Shown here one piece after another: positions 8,717 through 16,928 of a DNA stretch of 64,000 nucleotides. Within the stretch, counting starts at the first letter, position 1. The number at the start of each line of letters is the position of its first letter. The DNA is taken from the NCBI RefSeq assembly GCF_025145845.1, contig NZ_CP102253.1:1922001-1986000 (forward strand), written 5' to 3'. The position numbers and the translations under genes were made by a program. The stretch comes from Alistipes shahii WAL 8301 (GTDB lineage: Bacteria; Bacteroidota; Bacteroidia; Bacteroidales; Rikenellaceae). The notes beneath the pieces were generated by a model. The model made no database searches, was not told the DNA's origin, and saw only the letters and a list, made by a program, of their open reading frames with translations.

Positions 8717-10513
8717 TTATCGGTTGAGGTTCTCGTCGACGGCCATTCCGGCGACTTCGGTCGAGAGTTCGCCCAGTCCTCCGGCGCTGCCGTTGATGGC
8801 GCTCTGCACCTTGATGAAATCAATGTAGCGCAATCCGGCGGGCTGTCCGTCGGGCGTCATGGCGTTGCTGATCTTGAACCAGGTCTTGCCGGTTTTGGAC
8901 GAAGATTCCAGATTGTCGCTGCCCGCGTTGTCGACGTACCCCCATTCGAACGAGTTGTTCGACCAGTCTCCGCCTGGGGTCTGCGTGGTGTTCTGCCGCA
9001 GGCCCGTGCCGTAATAGGTATGGGACTCCTCTTCGAGCCACAGGGGATAGTAGTAGTCCTGCGCATGGAACTGTCCCAGATAGGCTACCTGCCCGCTCCG
9101 GCCCAGATTGTCGGTCCATTTCACCCCCTGGCGAGGCCCGGCGGGTCTGTAATAGGTCACCGCATACTCCTGGACGGTCCATTCGCCGCCCGTTTCGCTG
9201 CCCCGGAGTTCGTACCATTCGTCGTCGGGCTTGCCGTTGCCGTTGACATCCTGCATCACCCACACGACGCCCGGTTCGTTGCTCCCTTCGAACTGGTTGC
9301 CGGGGATCGAAAAGTCGTATCCGCCCTTGTTCTCCACGCTGTGGTCGAAGGCGAGGATCACGTAGCCGCCGAAGTTGCCGAGCGAGACGAACTCACCCTT
9401 TTTCAGCCGGTTCTCGGCGTAGAGACGGGCCTCCTCGAAGCTCTTCTGGCCGGTGTATCCGGCCATGCCCGTTTCGTTGACGAACTGTCCGGGCGCGGGC
9501 AGGAATTCGAGCACCCGGTTCGACGCGGGCTGTCCCGTCGTCGTGATGACGCGCTCCGATTCGCGTTCGTAGCAGGTCACCCGGAGCGTTTTTTCGGTGA
9601 TTCGCTTCGACGATGCGCGCGTGATGTGGCGCGAGAGGGGTGCGGCCGGGCTTTCGTCCGTGTCCGTCACCCGGAAGGTGACTTCGTATTCGCCCTCCTT
9701 CTCCGGCGTGAAGGCGAACATGCGTTGGGTTGCGTCCTCCTGCAAAGAGCCGTTCACGTACCATGCATATTCCGGCCCGACGGCGTCGCTCACCTGCGGC
9801 CGCAGGAACAGCGTCCGCCCGAGCGATACGCTCCGCACCAGCGGGTCGGCCAGGTAGGAGGAGGGGATGAACGCGATGCGGACCGGAATGACGTCCACGA
9901 CGTGTACGGCAACCGTTTTCTCGGCCGTGCCGTCCTCGTTGGTCACCGTCAGCCGCAGGGAGCAGTCTCCCGGTTGGGTGCGCATGAAGATGTAGTCCTT
10001 TTCGGTGGAGACCGGTACGGACGAGTCGTCCAGATACCATTCGTAACGGGCGTTTTCGCCGTTCTGCACCTCCGGTGCGAACGTGTATTCCCGTCCCGTG
10101 AGCACGTATAGCCCCGTCTGCGGCACGATGAGCGAGATGACGGGGGGAGCGAGCCGGTTCACGTCGATGCGCGCCTCCTTCTCGTCGTATCCCGCCCGGT
10201 TTTCGACCCGCAGGGTCACATAGACGCGGCCTTCCTCGTTGAATACGTATTCGAACACGCGCGCCGTAGAAACGACCTCGTCGTCGATCGTCCAGCTGTA
10301 AGCGGCCTCTCCCTCGTTTTCCACGGTCGGCGTGATCGTCACCGCGCGGCCGATCTTGGCCGCGTAGACGCCTGTCTCGCTGTCGAGGGTGATTCGGGGT
10401 TTGCTGTCCGGCAGCGTAATCTCTCCGTCCTTGTTGCAGGCTGCGGCCGCCAGCGCTACCGAGAGCAGCGCCGGTATCGCCGTCCGTCCGGCATGACTGA
10501 AAAAACAGCTCAT
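8717..10513 (-). CDS. PKD-like surface lipoprotein of the cobalamin locus, possibly B12-binding
   Basis: First gene of the riboswitch operon. I prefer the ATG at 10513 (MSCFFSHAGR) over an in-frame ATG at 10537. It gives a compact signal peptide ending in the lipobox AAAC and has a purine-rich GAAGAGG just upstream. Three PKD/Ig-like beta-sandwiches occupy about residues 30-290 (YSWTIDDEVV, ARYEWYLDDS, EYAWYVNGS repeats). The C-terminal ~300 residues hold FVSLGNFGGYVILAFDHSV and DVNGNGKPDDEWYEL. Proteins of this layout are common beside BtuB/BtuG in Bacteroidetes. Some surface lipoproteins in such loci (BtuH type) bind cobalamin, and that role is plausible here but not shown by the sequence. 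Confidence 0.7.
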   Translation of the reverse strand: MSCFFSHAGRTAIPALLSVALAAAACNKDGEITLPDSKPRITLDSETGVYAAKIGRAVTITPTVENEGEAAYSWTIDDEVVSTARVFEYVFNEEGRVYVTLRVENRAGYDEKEARIDVNRLAPPVISLIVPQTGLYVLTGREYTFAPEVQNGENARYEWYLDDSSVPVSTEKDYIFMRTQPGDCSLRLTVTNEDGTAEKTVAVHVVDVIPVRIAFIPSSYLADPLVRSVSLGRTLFLRPQVSDAVGPEYAWYVNGSLQEDATQRMFAFTPEKEGEYEVTFRVTDTDESPAAPLSRHITRASSKRITEKTLRVTCYERESERVITTTGQPASNRVLEFLPAPGQFVNETGMAGYTGQKSFEEARLYAENRLKKGEFVSLGNFGGYVILAFDHSVENKGGYDFSIPGNQFEGSNEPGVVWVMQDVNGNGKPDDEWYELRGSETGGEWTVQEYAVTYYRPAGPRQGVKWTDNLGRSGQVAYLGQFHAQDYYYPLWLEEESHTYYGTGLRQNTTQTPGGDWSNNSFEWGYVDNAGSDNLESSSKTGKTWFKISNAMTPDGQPAGLRYIDFIKVQSAINGSAGGLGELSTEVAGMAVDENLNR

Positions 10514-10689
10514 ATCCTCTTCGTTTAAATCGTTCAACCAATCTTTGCGGATGTTCCGGAGATCCGCATTCGTGCCGTGCGCACGGCATGCGTCCGGCCG
10601 GAATTTCGCAGTAGCCTGATTTTACATTCGGGGATATGCCGGAAACCGTTTTTCCTGCCGATCACGATCCATTTCCCCCTGGATTGTAA

Positions 10690-10860
10690 AACCATTGCAG
10701 CGGCAGGTCTTCTGACTCGTTCCGGTCCCGACGCCTTCCCGGTCGCGTGAAAACCAGTGGCAAGAGATTGTCGGGGTCTGATGTGCCGCTTCGGCGGCAG
10801 GAACTTACAGCAGAGGGAACTGTTGCCGATTTTCACGGCATTCCCTTTTAATCGCCCGGG
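10690..10860 (-). promoter_or_regulatory. cobalamin (AdoCbl-class) riboswitch
   Basis: On the minus strand the B12 box AGTCAGAAGACCTGCC lies at 10702-10717. It is preceded by GCCACTGG (10754-10761) and GGGAAGGCG, with paired GC-rich arms between, all hallmarks of the cobalamin riboswitch core. It sits ~180 bases before the start of the three-gene B12 uptake operon, so high cobalamin should repress that operon. Confidence 0.92.
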
Positions 10861-10893
10861 GCCGGGGGCCTCGTTCGGCGAACCGTTGCGCAG

Positions 10894-10925
10894 CAAAGGT
10901 ATGGAAAAAAGATGAAAAAGAAGAC
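10894..10925 (-). promoter_or_regulatory. Bacteroidetes-type promoter for the B12 operon
   Basis: The minus strand reads TACCTTTG (10894-10901), a perfect TAnnTTTG -7 box, with a T-rich segment ~20 bases upstream. Transcription would begin just before the riboswitch. Confidence 0.6.
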
Positions 10926-11065
10926 GCGCCGGTCGAATTTTATGCCGGCGGCCTGCCGAAGGTCCCGCCGCCCGGGGTTCATTTCCGGTCGTTTCCGGGG
11001 ACGGAACAGCTGCGCCGGCCGGGAGGCGGACGCCTGCGCGCAGTTGCTCTCTCCTGACGCCTGAA

Positions 11066-11106
11066 AACGAAAAAGTCTTACATGTCGTTGACACATAAGA
11101 CTTTTT
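11066..11106 (-). terminator. terminator of the tRNA-Thr transcript
   Basis: An 11-bp perfect stem (11070-11080 with 11096-11106) begins and ends in five A/T pairs. On the minus strand it is followed by CGTTTTC, directly downstream of the tRNA. Confidence 0.65.
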
Positions 11107-11147
11107 GCAGTGGACGACGTAATCCGTTCCTTCTCTCTCACGCCTCC

Positions 11148-11222
11148 TGGAGCTGAATCCGAGATTTGAACTCGGGACCCCTTCATTACGAGTGAAGTGC
11201 TCTACCGCTGAGCTAATTCAGC
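11148..11222 (-). tRNA. tRNA-Thr(CGT)
   Basis: On the minus strand the acceptor stem GCTGAAT/ATTCAGC, D-arm TAGCTCAGCGGTAGAGCA and anticodon stem CTTCA/TGAAG with loop CTCGTAA (anticodon CGT) can be folded. The T-arm CCGAGTTCAAATCTCGG also folds, and the 3' end TCCA is encoded. The anticodon reads ACG, threonine. Confidence 0.93.
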
Positions 11223-11353
11223 CTTTCGGGAACACCGAGGTTCCCTTTGGGACTGCAAATATCTGAAAAATATTTTTTTCTCGCAACAATTTTGCGAAAA
11301 TTCTCGCTTTTCTTGCTATATTCGCGCTAAAACTGACCCGAAACTGTTTTACG

Positions 11354-12826
11354 ATGATTACTTTTCTGGTGTGCCTGGCGTTGCTGGTGACCGCATATTT
11401 CACGTATGGACGCTATCTGGAACGGCTCGTCGGCATCGACCCGGCGGCCCGGACGCCCTGCAGCCGCCTTTACGACGGCGTGGATTACGTGCCCCTGCCG
11501 AGGTGGCGCATTTTCCTGATCCAACTGCTCAACATTGCGGGGCTCGGCCCGATTTTCGGCGCCGTGCTCGGTGCGGCCTACGGGCCGGTGGCGTTTCTGT
11601 GGATCACCTTCGGCGGCATCTTCATGGGTGCGGCGCATGACTTCATCGCCGGGGTCATCTCGCTGCGCCACGACGGCGCGAGTCTTCCCGAGACGGCCGG
11701 GGTCTACCTCGGCGGCGGCATGAAGATCGTCATGCGGCTCTTTTCCGCCGGGCTGATGATCCTCGTCGGTGCGGTGTTCCTCTCGCAGCCCGCATCGCTC
11801 GTCGCGGCCCGCCTCGACGTCCCGTCGCTTGAAGGCATCGCTTTCGGCGGATTCTCGTGGCTGCTGCTGATCGTGCTGGGCGTGATTCTCGTCTACTACA
11901 TCGCCGCCACGCTGCTGCCCGTCGACAAGATCATCGGCCGCATCTACCCGGTCTTCGGCTTCGCGCTGCTGTTCATGGCCGTCGGCATCCTCGTCGTGCT
12001 GCTTTTCGGCGGCGAATACACCATTCCGGAATTCACCTCCTTCGAAAACTGCATCGCCGATGCGAAGGCCTTCCCGATCGTCCCGATGCTCTTCACGACC
12101 ATTGCCTGCGGCGCCATCTCGGGCTTCCACGCCACGCAGTCGCCGCTGATGGCCCGCTGCATGCGCAACGAACGCGAGAGCCGCTCGGTCTTCTACGGCG
12201 CGATGATCTCCGAGTCGATCATCGCCCTCGTCTGGGCCGCCATTGCCATGGCCTTCTGGGGCGATGTCGCGGGGCTGAACGGCGCCATCGCCGAATACGG
12301 CGGCCAGGCGGCCGTGATGATCGACGTGATCGCCAACAAGACGCTGGGCCCGGCGCTGGCCGTCTTCGTGATCTTCGGCGTGGTGGCCTGCGCCATCACC
12401 TCGGGCGACACGGCCTTCCGTTCCGCGCGGCTGATCGTCGCCGACTTCATGGGCGTCGAGCAGCGCACGCTGCGCAAACGCATCTATATCTGTATTCCGC
12501 TCTTCGCGTTGGGACTTCTGATCATCTTCGGACTGCCGTTTCAGACCATGTGGAGCTATTTCGCGTGGATGAACCAGACCCTCGCGGCGGTGACGCTCTG
12601 GATGATCGTCGCCTACCTCCGCCACCGGGGGCGCGCCGTGTGGGTGGGGCTGATTCCGGCTCTCGTTATGACGTATGTCTGCGCCAGCTATATCTTCGTT
12701 TCGCCGCTGATGCTGGGCATGCAGAACCGTACGGCGGCTTACCTGCTGGGCGGGGGCGTGACGCTCGCGGTCCTTGTCGCCATGATTTTCAAACTCAAAG
12801 ACAACGATGCAAAAGGCATATCTTGA
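11354..12826 (+). CDS. cstA: CstA-family carbon-starvation / peptide or pyruvate transporter
   Basis: An integral membrane protein with about 13 hydrophobic helices and typical CstA segments: LYDGVDYVPLPRWRIFLIQLLNIAGLGPIFGAVLGA near residue 35 and FMGAAHDFIAGVISLRH near 95. CGAISGFHATQSPLMARC near 255 is also present. Members import peptides or pyruvate when carbon is scarce. At 490 residues it is the short Bacteroidetes form, lacking the C-terminal extension of the E. coli protein. A degenerate promoter (TATATTCG at 11317-11324 with TTTG at 11291) precedes it. The next gene starts 20 bases before its stop, so the two are probably translated together. Confidence 0.92.
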   Translation: MITFLVCLALLVTAYFTYGRYLERLVGIDPAARTPCSRLYDGVDYVPLPRWRIFLIQLLNIAGLGPIFGAVLGAAYGPVAFLWITFGGIFMGAAHDFIAGVISLRHDGASLPETAGVYLGGGMKIVMRLFSAGLMILVGAVFLSQPASLVAARLDVPSLEGIAFGGFSWLLLIVLGVILVYYIAATLLPVDKIIGRIYPVFGFALLFMAVGILVVLLFGGEYTIPEFTSFENCIADAKAFPIVPMLFTTIACGAISGFHATQSPLMARCMRNERESRSVFYGAMISESIIALVWAAIAMAFWGDVAGLNGAIAEYGGQAAVMIDVIANKTLGPALAVFVIFGVVACAITSGDTAFRSARLIVADFMGVEQRTLRKRIYICIPLFALGLLIIFGLPFQTMWSYFAWMNQTLAAVTLWMIVAYLRHRGRAVWVGLIPALVMTYVCASYIFVSPLMLGMQNRTAAYLLGGGVTLAVLVAMIFKLKDNDAKGIS

Positions 12827-13499
12827 ACCTACGCCCGACCAGACTTTCGAGGTGGTCGGCGAAGGACCCTGTAATTTCGTGAAAGTCCTCGCCCGGTCCC
12901 GCGAGATGCAGGCCGCCGGCGATATAGAAGGAGCCTGCAACGAGCGTTTTCAGGCCTTCCAGCGTCTTGCGGAGCTGATTCCCGAGGACGAGGAGATCAA
13001 TCTCGAATGGAGCCACCGCAATTCGCGCGCGGCGCTCGAACTGATCTTCGCCTCGGCCATCGACCACTTCCTGATCAACAATTTCGAGATGTCGGCGGCG
13101 CTCTTGGAAATGCTGCTGGAACTCGACCCCGAGGACCATCTGGAAGGGAGCGAACTGCTGGCCTTCGACTACCTGGCCTTGGACGAGCAGGAGCTGTTCG
13201 ACGAGGTGATCAACGACGTGTCGGACAAGCATCCGGGGCGTGAGGTGCTGCTGCTGTGGTCGGCTTTCCGCCGTGACGGACGATTGCCCGAAGGGGAGTT
13301 GCAGCGATTCCGGACGCATTTTGCGCCCTTCTTCGCCGAATTTACCGCCGACGAGCATCCGGCCGACGAAGCGTATCTGCGCGACATCGGGAGCGAACGA
13401 CCCTCGCCTGCCGCACAGGCCCGCGAACTGTGGCTCCAGACCGAGAATCTCTGGGTGCTCTGGCCCGGCTTCATCGACGCCCTGCGCGCCGCCCGCTGA
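12807..13499 (+). CDS. TPR-like alpha-helical protein of unknown function, coupled to cstA
   Basis: A 230-residue soluble acidic protein without signal peptide or membrane segment. Helical pairs such as AAGDIEGACNERFQAFQRLA and NFEMSAALLEMLLELDPEDH resemble TPR/ST7-type repeats. It overlaps the 3' end of cstA by 20 bases, suggesting translational coupling and perhaps a role in regulating the transporter. I cannot assign a function. A terminator follows. Confidence 0.75.
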   Translation: MQKAYLEPTPDQTFEVVGEGPCNFVKVLARSREMQAAGDIEGACNERFQAFQRLAELIPEDEEINLEWSHRNSRAALELIFASAIDHFLINNFEMSAALLEMLLELDPEDHLEGSELLAFDYLALDEQELFDEVINDVSDKHPGREVLLLWSAFRRDGRLPEGELQRFRTHFAPFFAEFTADEHPADEAYLRDIGSERPSPAAQARELWLQTENLWVLWPGFIDALRAAR

Positions 13500-13545
13500 C
13501 GGGCGCCCGCGTGCCGGAGGGCGAAGCCCCTGTCCCGCAAAACAG

Positions 13546-13579
13546 AACCGCAGCCCGGATTTCCGGACTGCGGTTTTTT
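13546..13579. terminator. terminator between the cstA operon and tdk
   Basis: Stem AACCGCAG (13546-13553) with CTGCGGTT (13568-13575), inner GC pairs CCGG/CCGG, followed by TTTTTTG on the plus strand. It stands between converging genes and may serve both. Confidence 0.75.
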
Positions 13580-13608
13580 GTCGTACCCTCCTCCCTGCGG
13601 CCGGGGGC

Positions 13609-14184
13609 CTACGCTTTCTCTCCGTTCATCAGCTTGTTGAAGCAATGGCGGCAGATCGGTTCGTAGCTGTCCTGCGCGCCCAGCATCACCTGCTTTTCGT
13701 CGCTCGTGAGGCGGTGCGAATGGTGGGCGAGGTTGCCGCAGCGGACGCAGATGGCGTGAACCTTGGTGACGTACTCCGCCGTTGCCATCAGCGCGGGCAT
13801 CGGGCCGAACGGCTTTCCGGTGTAGTCCATGTCCAGACCCGCGACGATCACGCGCACGCCGTTGTTGGCCAGCCGGCGGCACACGTCGACGATGCTTTCG
13901 TCGAAGAACTGCGCCTCGTCGATGCCCACCACGTCGACGTCGGCGGTCATCAGCAGGATGTTCTGCGGCGACTCGACGGGGGTGGAGCGGATGGCGTTCG
14001 CGTCGTGCGACACGACCTCCTCCTCGGAATAGCGCACGTCGATCCGGGGTTTGAAAATCTCGACCCGCTGGTGGGCGAATTTGGCTCGTTTCAGGCGGCG
14101 GATCAGCTCCTCGGTCTTACCCGAGAACATCGAACCGCATACGACTTCGATCCAGCCCTTGCGGCTGGCATTTTCTAAAAACAT
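13609..14184 (-). CDS. tdk: thymidine kinase
   Basis: Type II thymidine kinase of 191 residues, normal length. The P-loop GSMFSGKTEELIRR is at about residues 17-30, the Walker-B-like GIDEAQFFD near 86-94, and GLDMDYTGKPFGPMP marks the lasso region. Zinc-binding cysteines are in CVRCG and CRHC. It phosphorylates thymidine to dTMP in nucleotide salvage. It is preceded by an unusually long leader of about 180 bases from a perfect promoter at 14371-14401. Confidence 0.95.
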   Translation of the reverse strand: MFLENASRKGWIEVVCGSMFSGKTEELIRRLKRAKFAHQRVEIFKPRIDVRYSEEEVVSHDANAIRSTPVESPQNILLMTADVDVVGIDEAQFFDESIVDVCRRLANNGVRVIVAGLDMDYTGKPFGPMPALMATAEYVTKVHAICVRCGNLAHHSHRLTSDEKQVMLGAQDSYEPICRHCFNKLMNGEKA

Positions 14185-14364
14185 AAGTGTAAATAACTCT
14201 TTTTTTGTTTATCAGGTTCGCCGCAGCTCCGAAGGAGTCGGTTTCCGCGGCTTATGTTTCGGCGCAGATAATTCCCCTGCCTCCCCCTCCTCCCCTTGAA
14301 AAGGGGTGACTTTGGCCCGAGGGTGTCCTGTCCGGGAGCCTCCGCAGGGCTGTCTTGTGGGGCC
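14185..14364 (-). other. long GC-rich leader of tdk
   Basis: Lies between the tdk start and the predicted transcription start. It contains the self-complementary CCCCTTGAAAAGGGG near 14295 and several polypyrimidine blocks, and could fold extensively. A 64-codon frame overlaps it, but its translation is repeat-like and overlaps tdk, so I do not call a gene. Confidence 0.45.
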
Positions 14365-14370
14365 GGCATA

Positions 14371-14401
14371 CAAAGATAACCGGTTTTTTCTTTTCTGCAA
14401 A
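14371..14401 (-). promoter_or_regulatory. promoter of tdk
   Basis: The minus strand reads TTTG (14398-14401), 19 bases, TATCTTTG (14371-14378), an exact Bacteroidetes sigma-ABfr consensus. Confidence 0.75.
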
Positions 14402-14432
14402 GCGAAACCGGGGCTATGACGCCCCGGCGGTT

Positions 14433-14474
14433 CCCGAAAAACGATCCGGCCCTCCCGCGAGGGGAAGGCCGGAT
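14433..14474 (-). terminator. terminator of the SusCD/protease operon
   Basis: ATCCGGCC (14444-14451) pairs with GGCCGGAT (14467-14474) with further inner pairing. On the minus strand it is followed by CGTTTTTCG, about 30 bases beyond the stop codon of the PKD-like gene. Confidence 0.75.
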
Positions 14475-14501
14475 GCGGAACGTGCCGTGCCGGGCGGATC
14501 G

Positions 14502-15998
14502 TCAGTTCGATGTGGGGAACTTGTAGGCCACGGCCACGGGTTTTTCGCAGATGCCGACATACTCCTTCACCTTCTCCATCGTCTTCAGACTGTAAACGTA
14601 GAGGCTGCCGGGCTTGCGGCCGGTCGCCGTCGGGTTGTAGGTGGCGATCAGCAGCTGGTCGTCGTCGACCACCGCGGAAGAGGTCGACGGTACGGCGTTC
14701 GTGCAGATGTCCATGATCTGTTCGCCGTCGGGCAGCGTGATGTCGGGCTTGGCCCCTTCGGCGGGAACGACCGGGTCGACGCCTGTCATCGCCCAGTGAT
14801 AGATCTTGTTGTCGTAATCGTAGTAGGCGTTTCCGTTGAGCTTCGTCGTGACGATCCGGGTGTTCGCATTCATCAGCATCGGCTGCACCTCGTCGTAGGT
14901 CTTGATTTCGGTCGGACTCGAAAGCGATGAACTGGTGCTGATGATTTTGACGGTTTTCGGCGCCCCTTCGATCGTACGGGCGATGCAGTAGTATTTGGAA
15001 GCGTCGTACTGTCCCGCCCCGATGCGGCCCGCTGCCATGTTGATGAATTCATACCCGTCGGGTGCGGCGTATCCCGCGATTCTCGAATTGGGGAATCCGG
15101 TGATTCCGGCCTCGGAGAACATGAGGATGTCGCGCACTCCGGCGGTTTTCGAGGCGAACAGTCCCTGCCGGCCGTATCGTGCGGGGAAGGGCGTTTCCCG
15201 CACGATGAGCATGTCGGTCGAGAATTCGTAGCGGTAGGCCCTCTCGTCGTCGCCGATCAGATAGGCCCAGTGAGCGGTTCCCGACGTTCTTTCGCCCAGA
15301 ATCTCTCCGGTGCGGACTCCGTATTCGTCCATCCCCTTCATGCGATAGGTGACGCTCAGCGTCACGGGGTCGAGGCGGTAGATCGAGCCTTCGTCGTCGC
15401 CCGAGGAGATCAGAATTCCCGAAGCGTATCCCGGCGAGGAGAATACGTAGACGTCGCGCAGGCTTCGGAAGTCGTATTCCGGGTTGATCGTCAGCAGATT
15501 GTCCCAGATCTCCTGGGCGCCTTCGGCCTCCTCCTGCGGAGAGCGTTTCTTGACGAAGGCGAGCGATCCGGCGCCCTCGTCGTCGTTGCAGAGGATCAGG
15601 AAACCTTCGTCGAAGCCGGCCTGCACGCGCAGGTCGTAGTAATGGAATCCTATGCTTTCGCCGTTGTCGATCCGCAGGCGCAGCACGTAGCTGCCGGCCT
15701 TGTCGAAGGTGTAGTCGAGCGTCGGCGAACTGGAAATGAACGTCGTGTCGACCATGCCGGGGAAGTCTCCCGCAGGTTTTCCGTAGGACCATTCGTAGAC
15801 GAGGTCCTGCCCGCTTTCGCTCTCCACGCGGAGTTTGTCGAGGTGGAGCGTTTCGGTAGCCTTGGCGTAGATGGTCCGGTCCAGACCGCTCACCGTGATC
15901 GGGGCCAGCTCCCGGTACTCCTCTTTGTCGAGTCCGTAGCAGGAGGCCAGTGCGATTCCGCAGCAGAGCGGCAACAGATATTTCGCAAGTTGTTTCAT
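14502..15998 (-). CDS. PKD-like domain lipoprotein of a SusCD locus
   Basis: Signal peptide with lipobox ALASC and a processed Cys at residue 20. Residues ~30-125 form a PKD-like sandwich (YEWSYGKPAGDF, SPTLDYTFDKAGSYVLRLRI). The rest has beta-propeller-like character with blocks such as FLILCNDDEGAGSLAFV and GSIYRLDPVTLSVTYRM. This is the PKD-like family (PF16407-type) usually encoded last in SusCD loci with DUF4843 genes. It is probably surface exposed and substrate-binding, but the ligand is unknown. It starts 11 bases after the DUF4843 stop. Confidence 0.75.
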   Translation of the reverse strand: MKQLAKYLLPLCCGIALASCYGLDKEEYRELAPITVSGLDRTIYAKATETLHLDKLRVESESGQDLVYEWSYGKPAGDFPGMVDTTFISSSPTLDYTFDKAGSYVLRLRIDNGESIGFHYYDLRVQAGFDEGFLILCNDDEGAGSLAFVKKRSPQEEAEGAQEIWDNLLTINPEYDFRSLRDVYVFSSPGYASGILISSGDDEGSIYRLDPVTLSVTYRMKGMDEYGVRTGEILGERTSGTAHWAYLIGDDERAYRYEFSTDMLIVRETPFPARYGRQGLFASKTAGVRDILMFSEAGITGFPNSRIAGYAAPDGYEFINMAAGRIGAGQYDASKYYCIARTIEGAPKTVKIISTSSSLSSPTEIKTYDEVQPMLMNANTRIVTTKLNGNAYYDYDNKIYHWAMTGVDPVVPAEGAKPDITLPDGEQIMDICTNAVPSTSSAVVDDDQLLIATYNPTATGRKPGSLYVYSLKTMEKVKEYVGICEKPVAVAYKFPTSN

Positions 15999-16009
15999 GG
16001 CGCTTTCGG

Positions 16010-16918
16010 TTAATAGTTATTTGCCGGGTCTCTCCAGCCGCCTGTCGTTACGTTGACGCTTCCGGTCGTATAATACTCCAGGTCGGGGTAATTGGTCGAA
16101 TAGTAGTCGAACAGCGGGCAGAGCACGTAGCGGAGCCAGGCCATCTTGTGGGGGTTCTGCCGGTTGACCATGAATCCCATGCTCATGCGCAGCTGCTGTC
16201 CGTTGAGTCCCGTGTAGTAATCGTTGTCGATGTTCTCGCCGTACTGTTCGACCATCGACGCGTAGAGCGTCGGGTTGGTCTCCGCGATTCCGTGGTAGAG
16301 TTCCAGCAGTTTCCGGTATTTGTCCTGCCGGAATTCGCCCGTGTACTGATACCACTGCTGGGTGGCGGAGTAGTACCACCAGTAGGGGCAGGCGGCGGTT
16401 CCGTCCGAGATCAGGAACCGGTAGACGTTCCGGGGCACGCCTTCGAACTCTTCGTTCTGGGCGATCTGGAGCACCAGCGACGCGGTTTTCGTCATAATCT
16501 TCTCCGTGCGCTTCAGCGTCACGTCGATCTGCCCTTCCACGGAGCCGGCCGGGACGATGAGCCTGTCGATCGTGTAGTCTTCGTTCTCGACGGCGTCGAT
16601 CAGCTCGCGCTGTACGCCGCCCGTGGTGTAATTCGAGGTGGTGTCGTGAATGGCCCTTACCTCGAACGTCCGGTCGCGGTCTGCCGGCATTCCCAGCAGG
16701 GTCACGGTTACGGTCTTCTTGACCTCTTTCACCGATTCGTCGAGCAGGGCGAACGAAAAGTCGGTCGAGAGATACTGGTCCAGACTCGGATAGTTCTCGT
16801 ATTTGAAATAGAGTTTGTCCTTCTGCGACGTGTCGTACATCAGCCACGTGTCGGAACAGGAGGCGAATGCCGCGACGGTTCCGGCCAGGACGGCTATTTT
16901 GAAAATGAGGTTTTTCAT
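16010..16918 (-). CDS. DUF4843 lipoprotein
   Basis: 302 residues with lipobox AFASC (Cys at about 21). The body matches the DUF4843 pattern: an N-terminal DKLYFKY segment, then repeated beta strands (KKTVTVTLLGMPADRDRTFEV, GQIDVTLKRTEKI) and a C-terminal Trp/Tyr-rich stretch CPYWWYYSATQQWYQY. Family members are surface lipoproteins in SusCD loci whose ligand is not known. It starts 10 bases after the SusD stop, so it belongs to the same transcript. Confidence 0.8.
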   Translation of the reverse strand: MKNLIFKIAVLAGTVAAFASCSDTWLMYDTSQKDKLYFKYENYPSLDQYLSTDFSFALLDESVKEVKKTVTVTLLGMPADRDRTFEVRAIHDTTSNYTTGGVQRELIDAVENEDYTIDRLIVPAGSVEGQIDVTLKRTEKIMTKTASLVLQIAQNEEFEGVPRNVYRFLISDGTAACPYWWYYSATQQWYQYTGEFRQDKYRKLLELYHGIAETNPTLYASMVEQYGENIDNDYYTGLNGQQLRMSMGFMVNRQNPHKMAWLRYVLCPLFDYYSTNYPDLEYYTTGSVNVTTGGWRDPANNY

Positions 16919-16928
16919 AAGTCTTGCG

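Noticed and set aside
10534..11094. 186-codon minus-strand frame through the riboswitch
   Set aside because: Crosses the cobalamin riboswitch and its promoter; untranslated RNA explains the region.
14175..14369. 64-codon minus-strand frame in the tdk leader
   Set aside because: Overlaps tdk and translates a GC-rich intergenic repeat; more likely untranslated leader.
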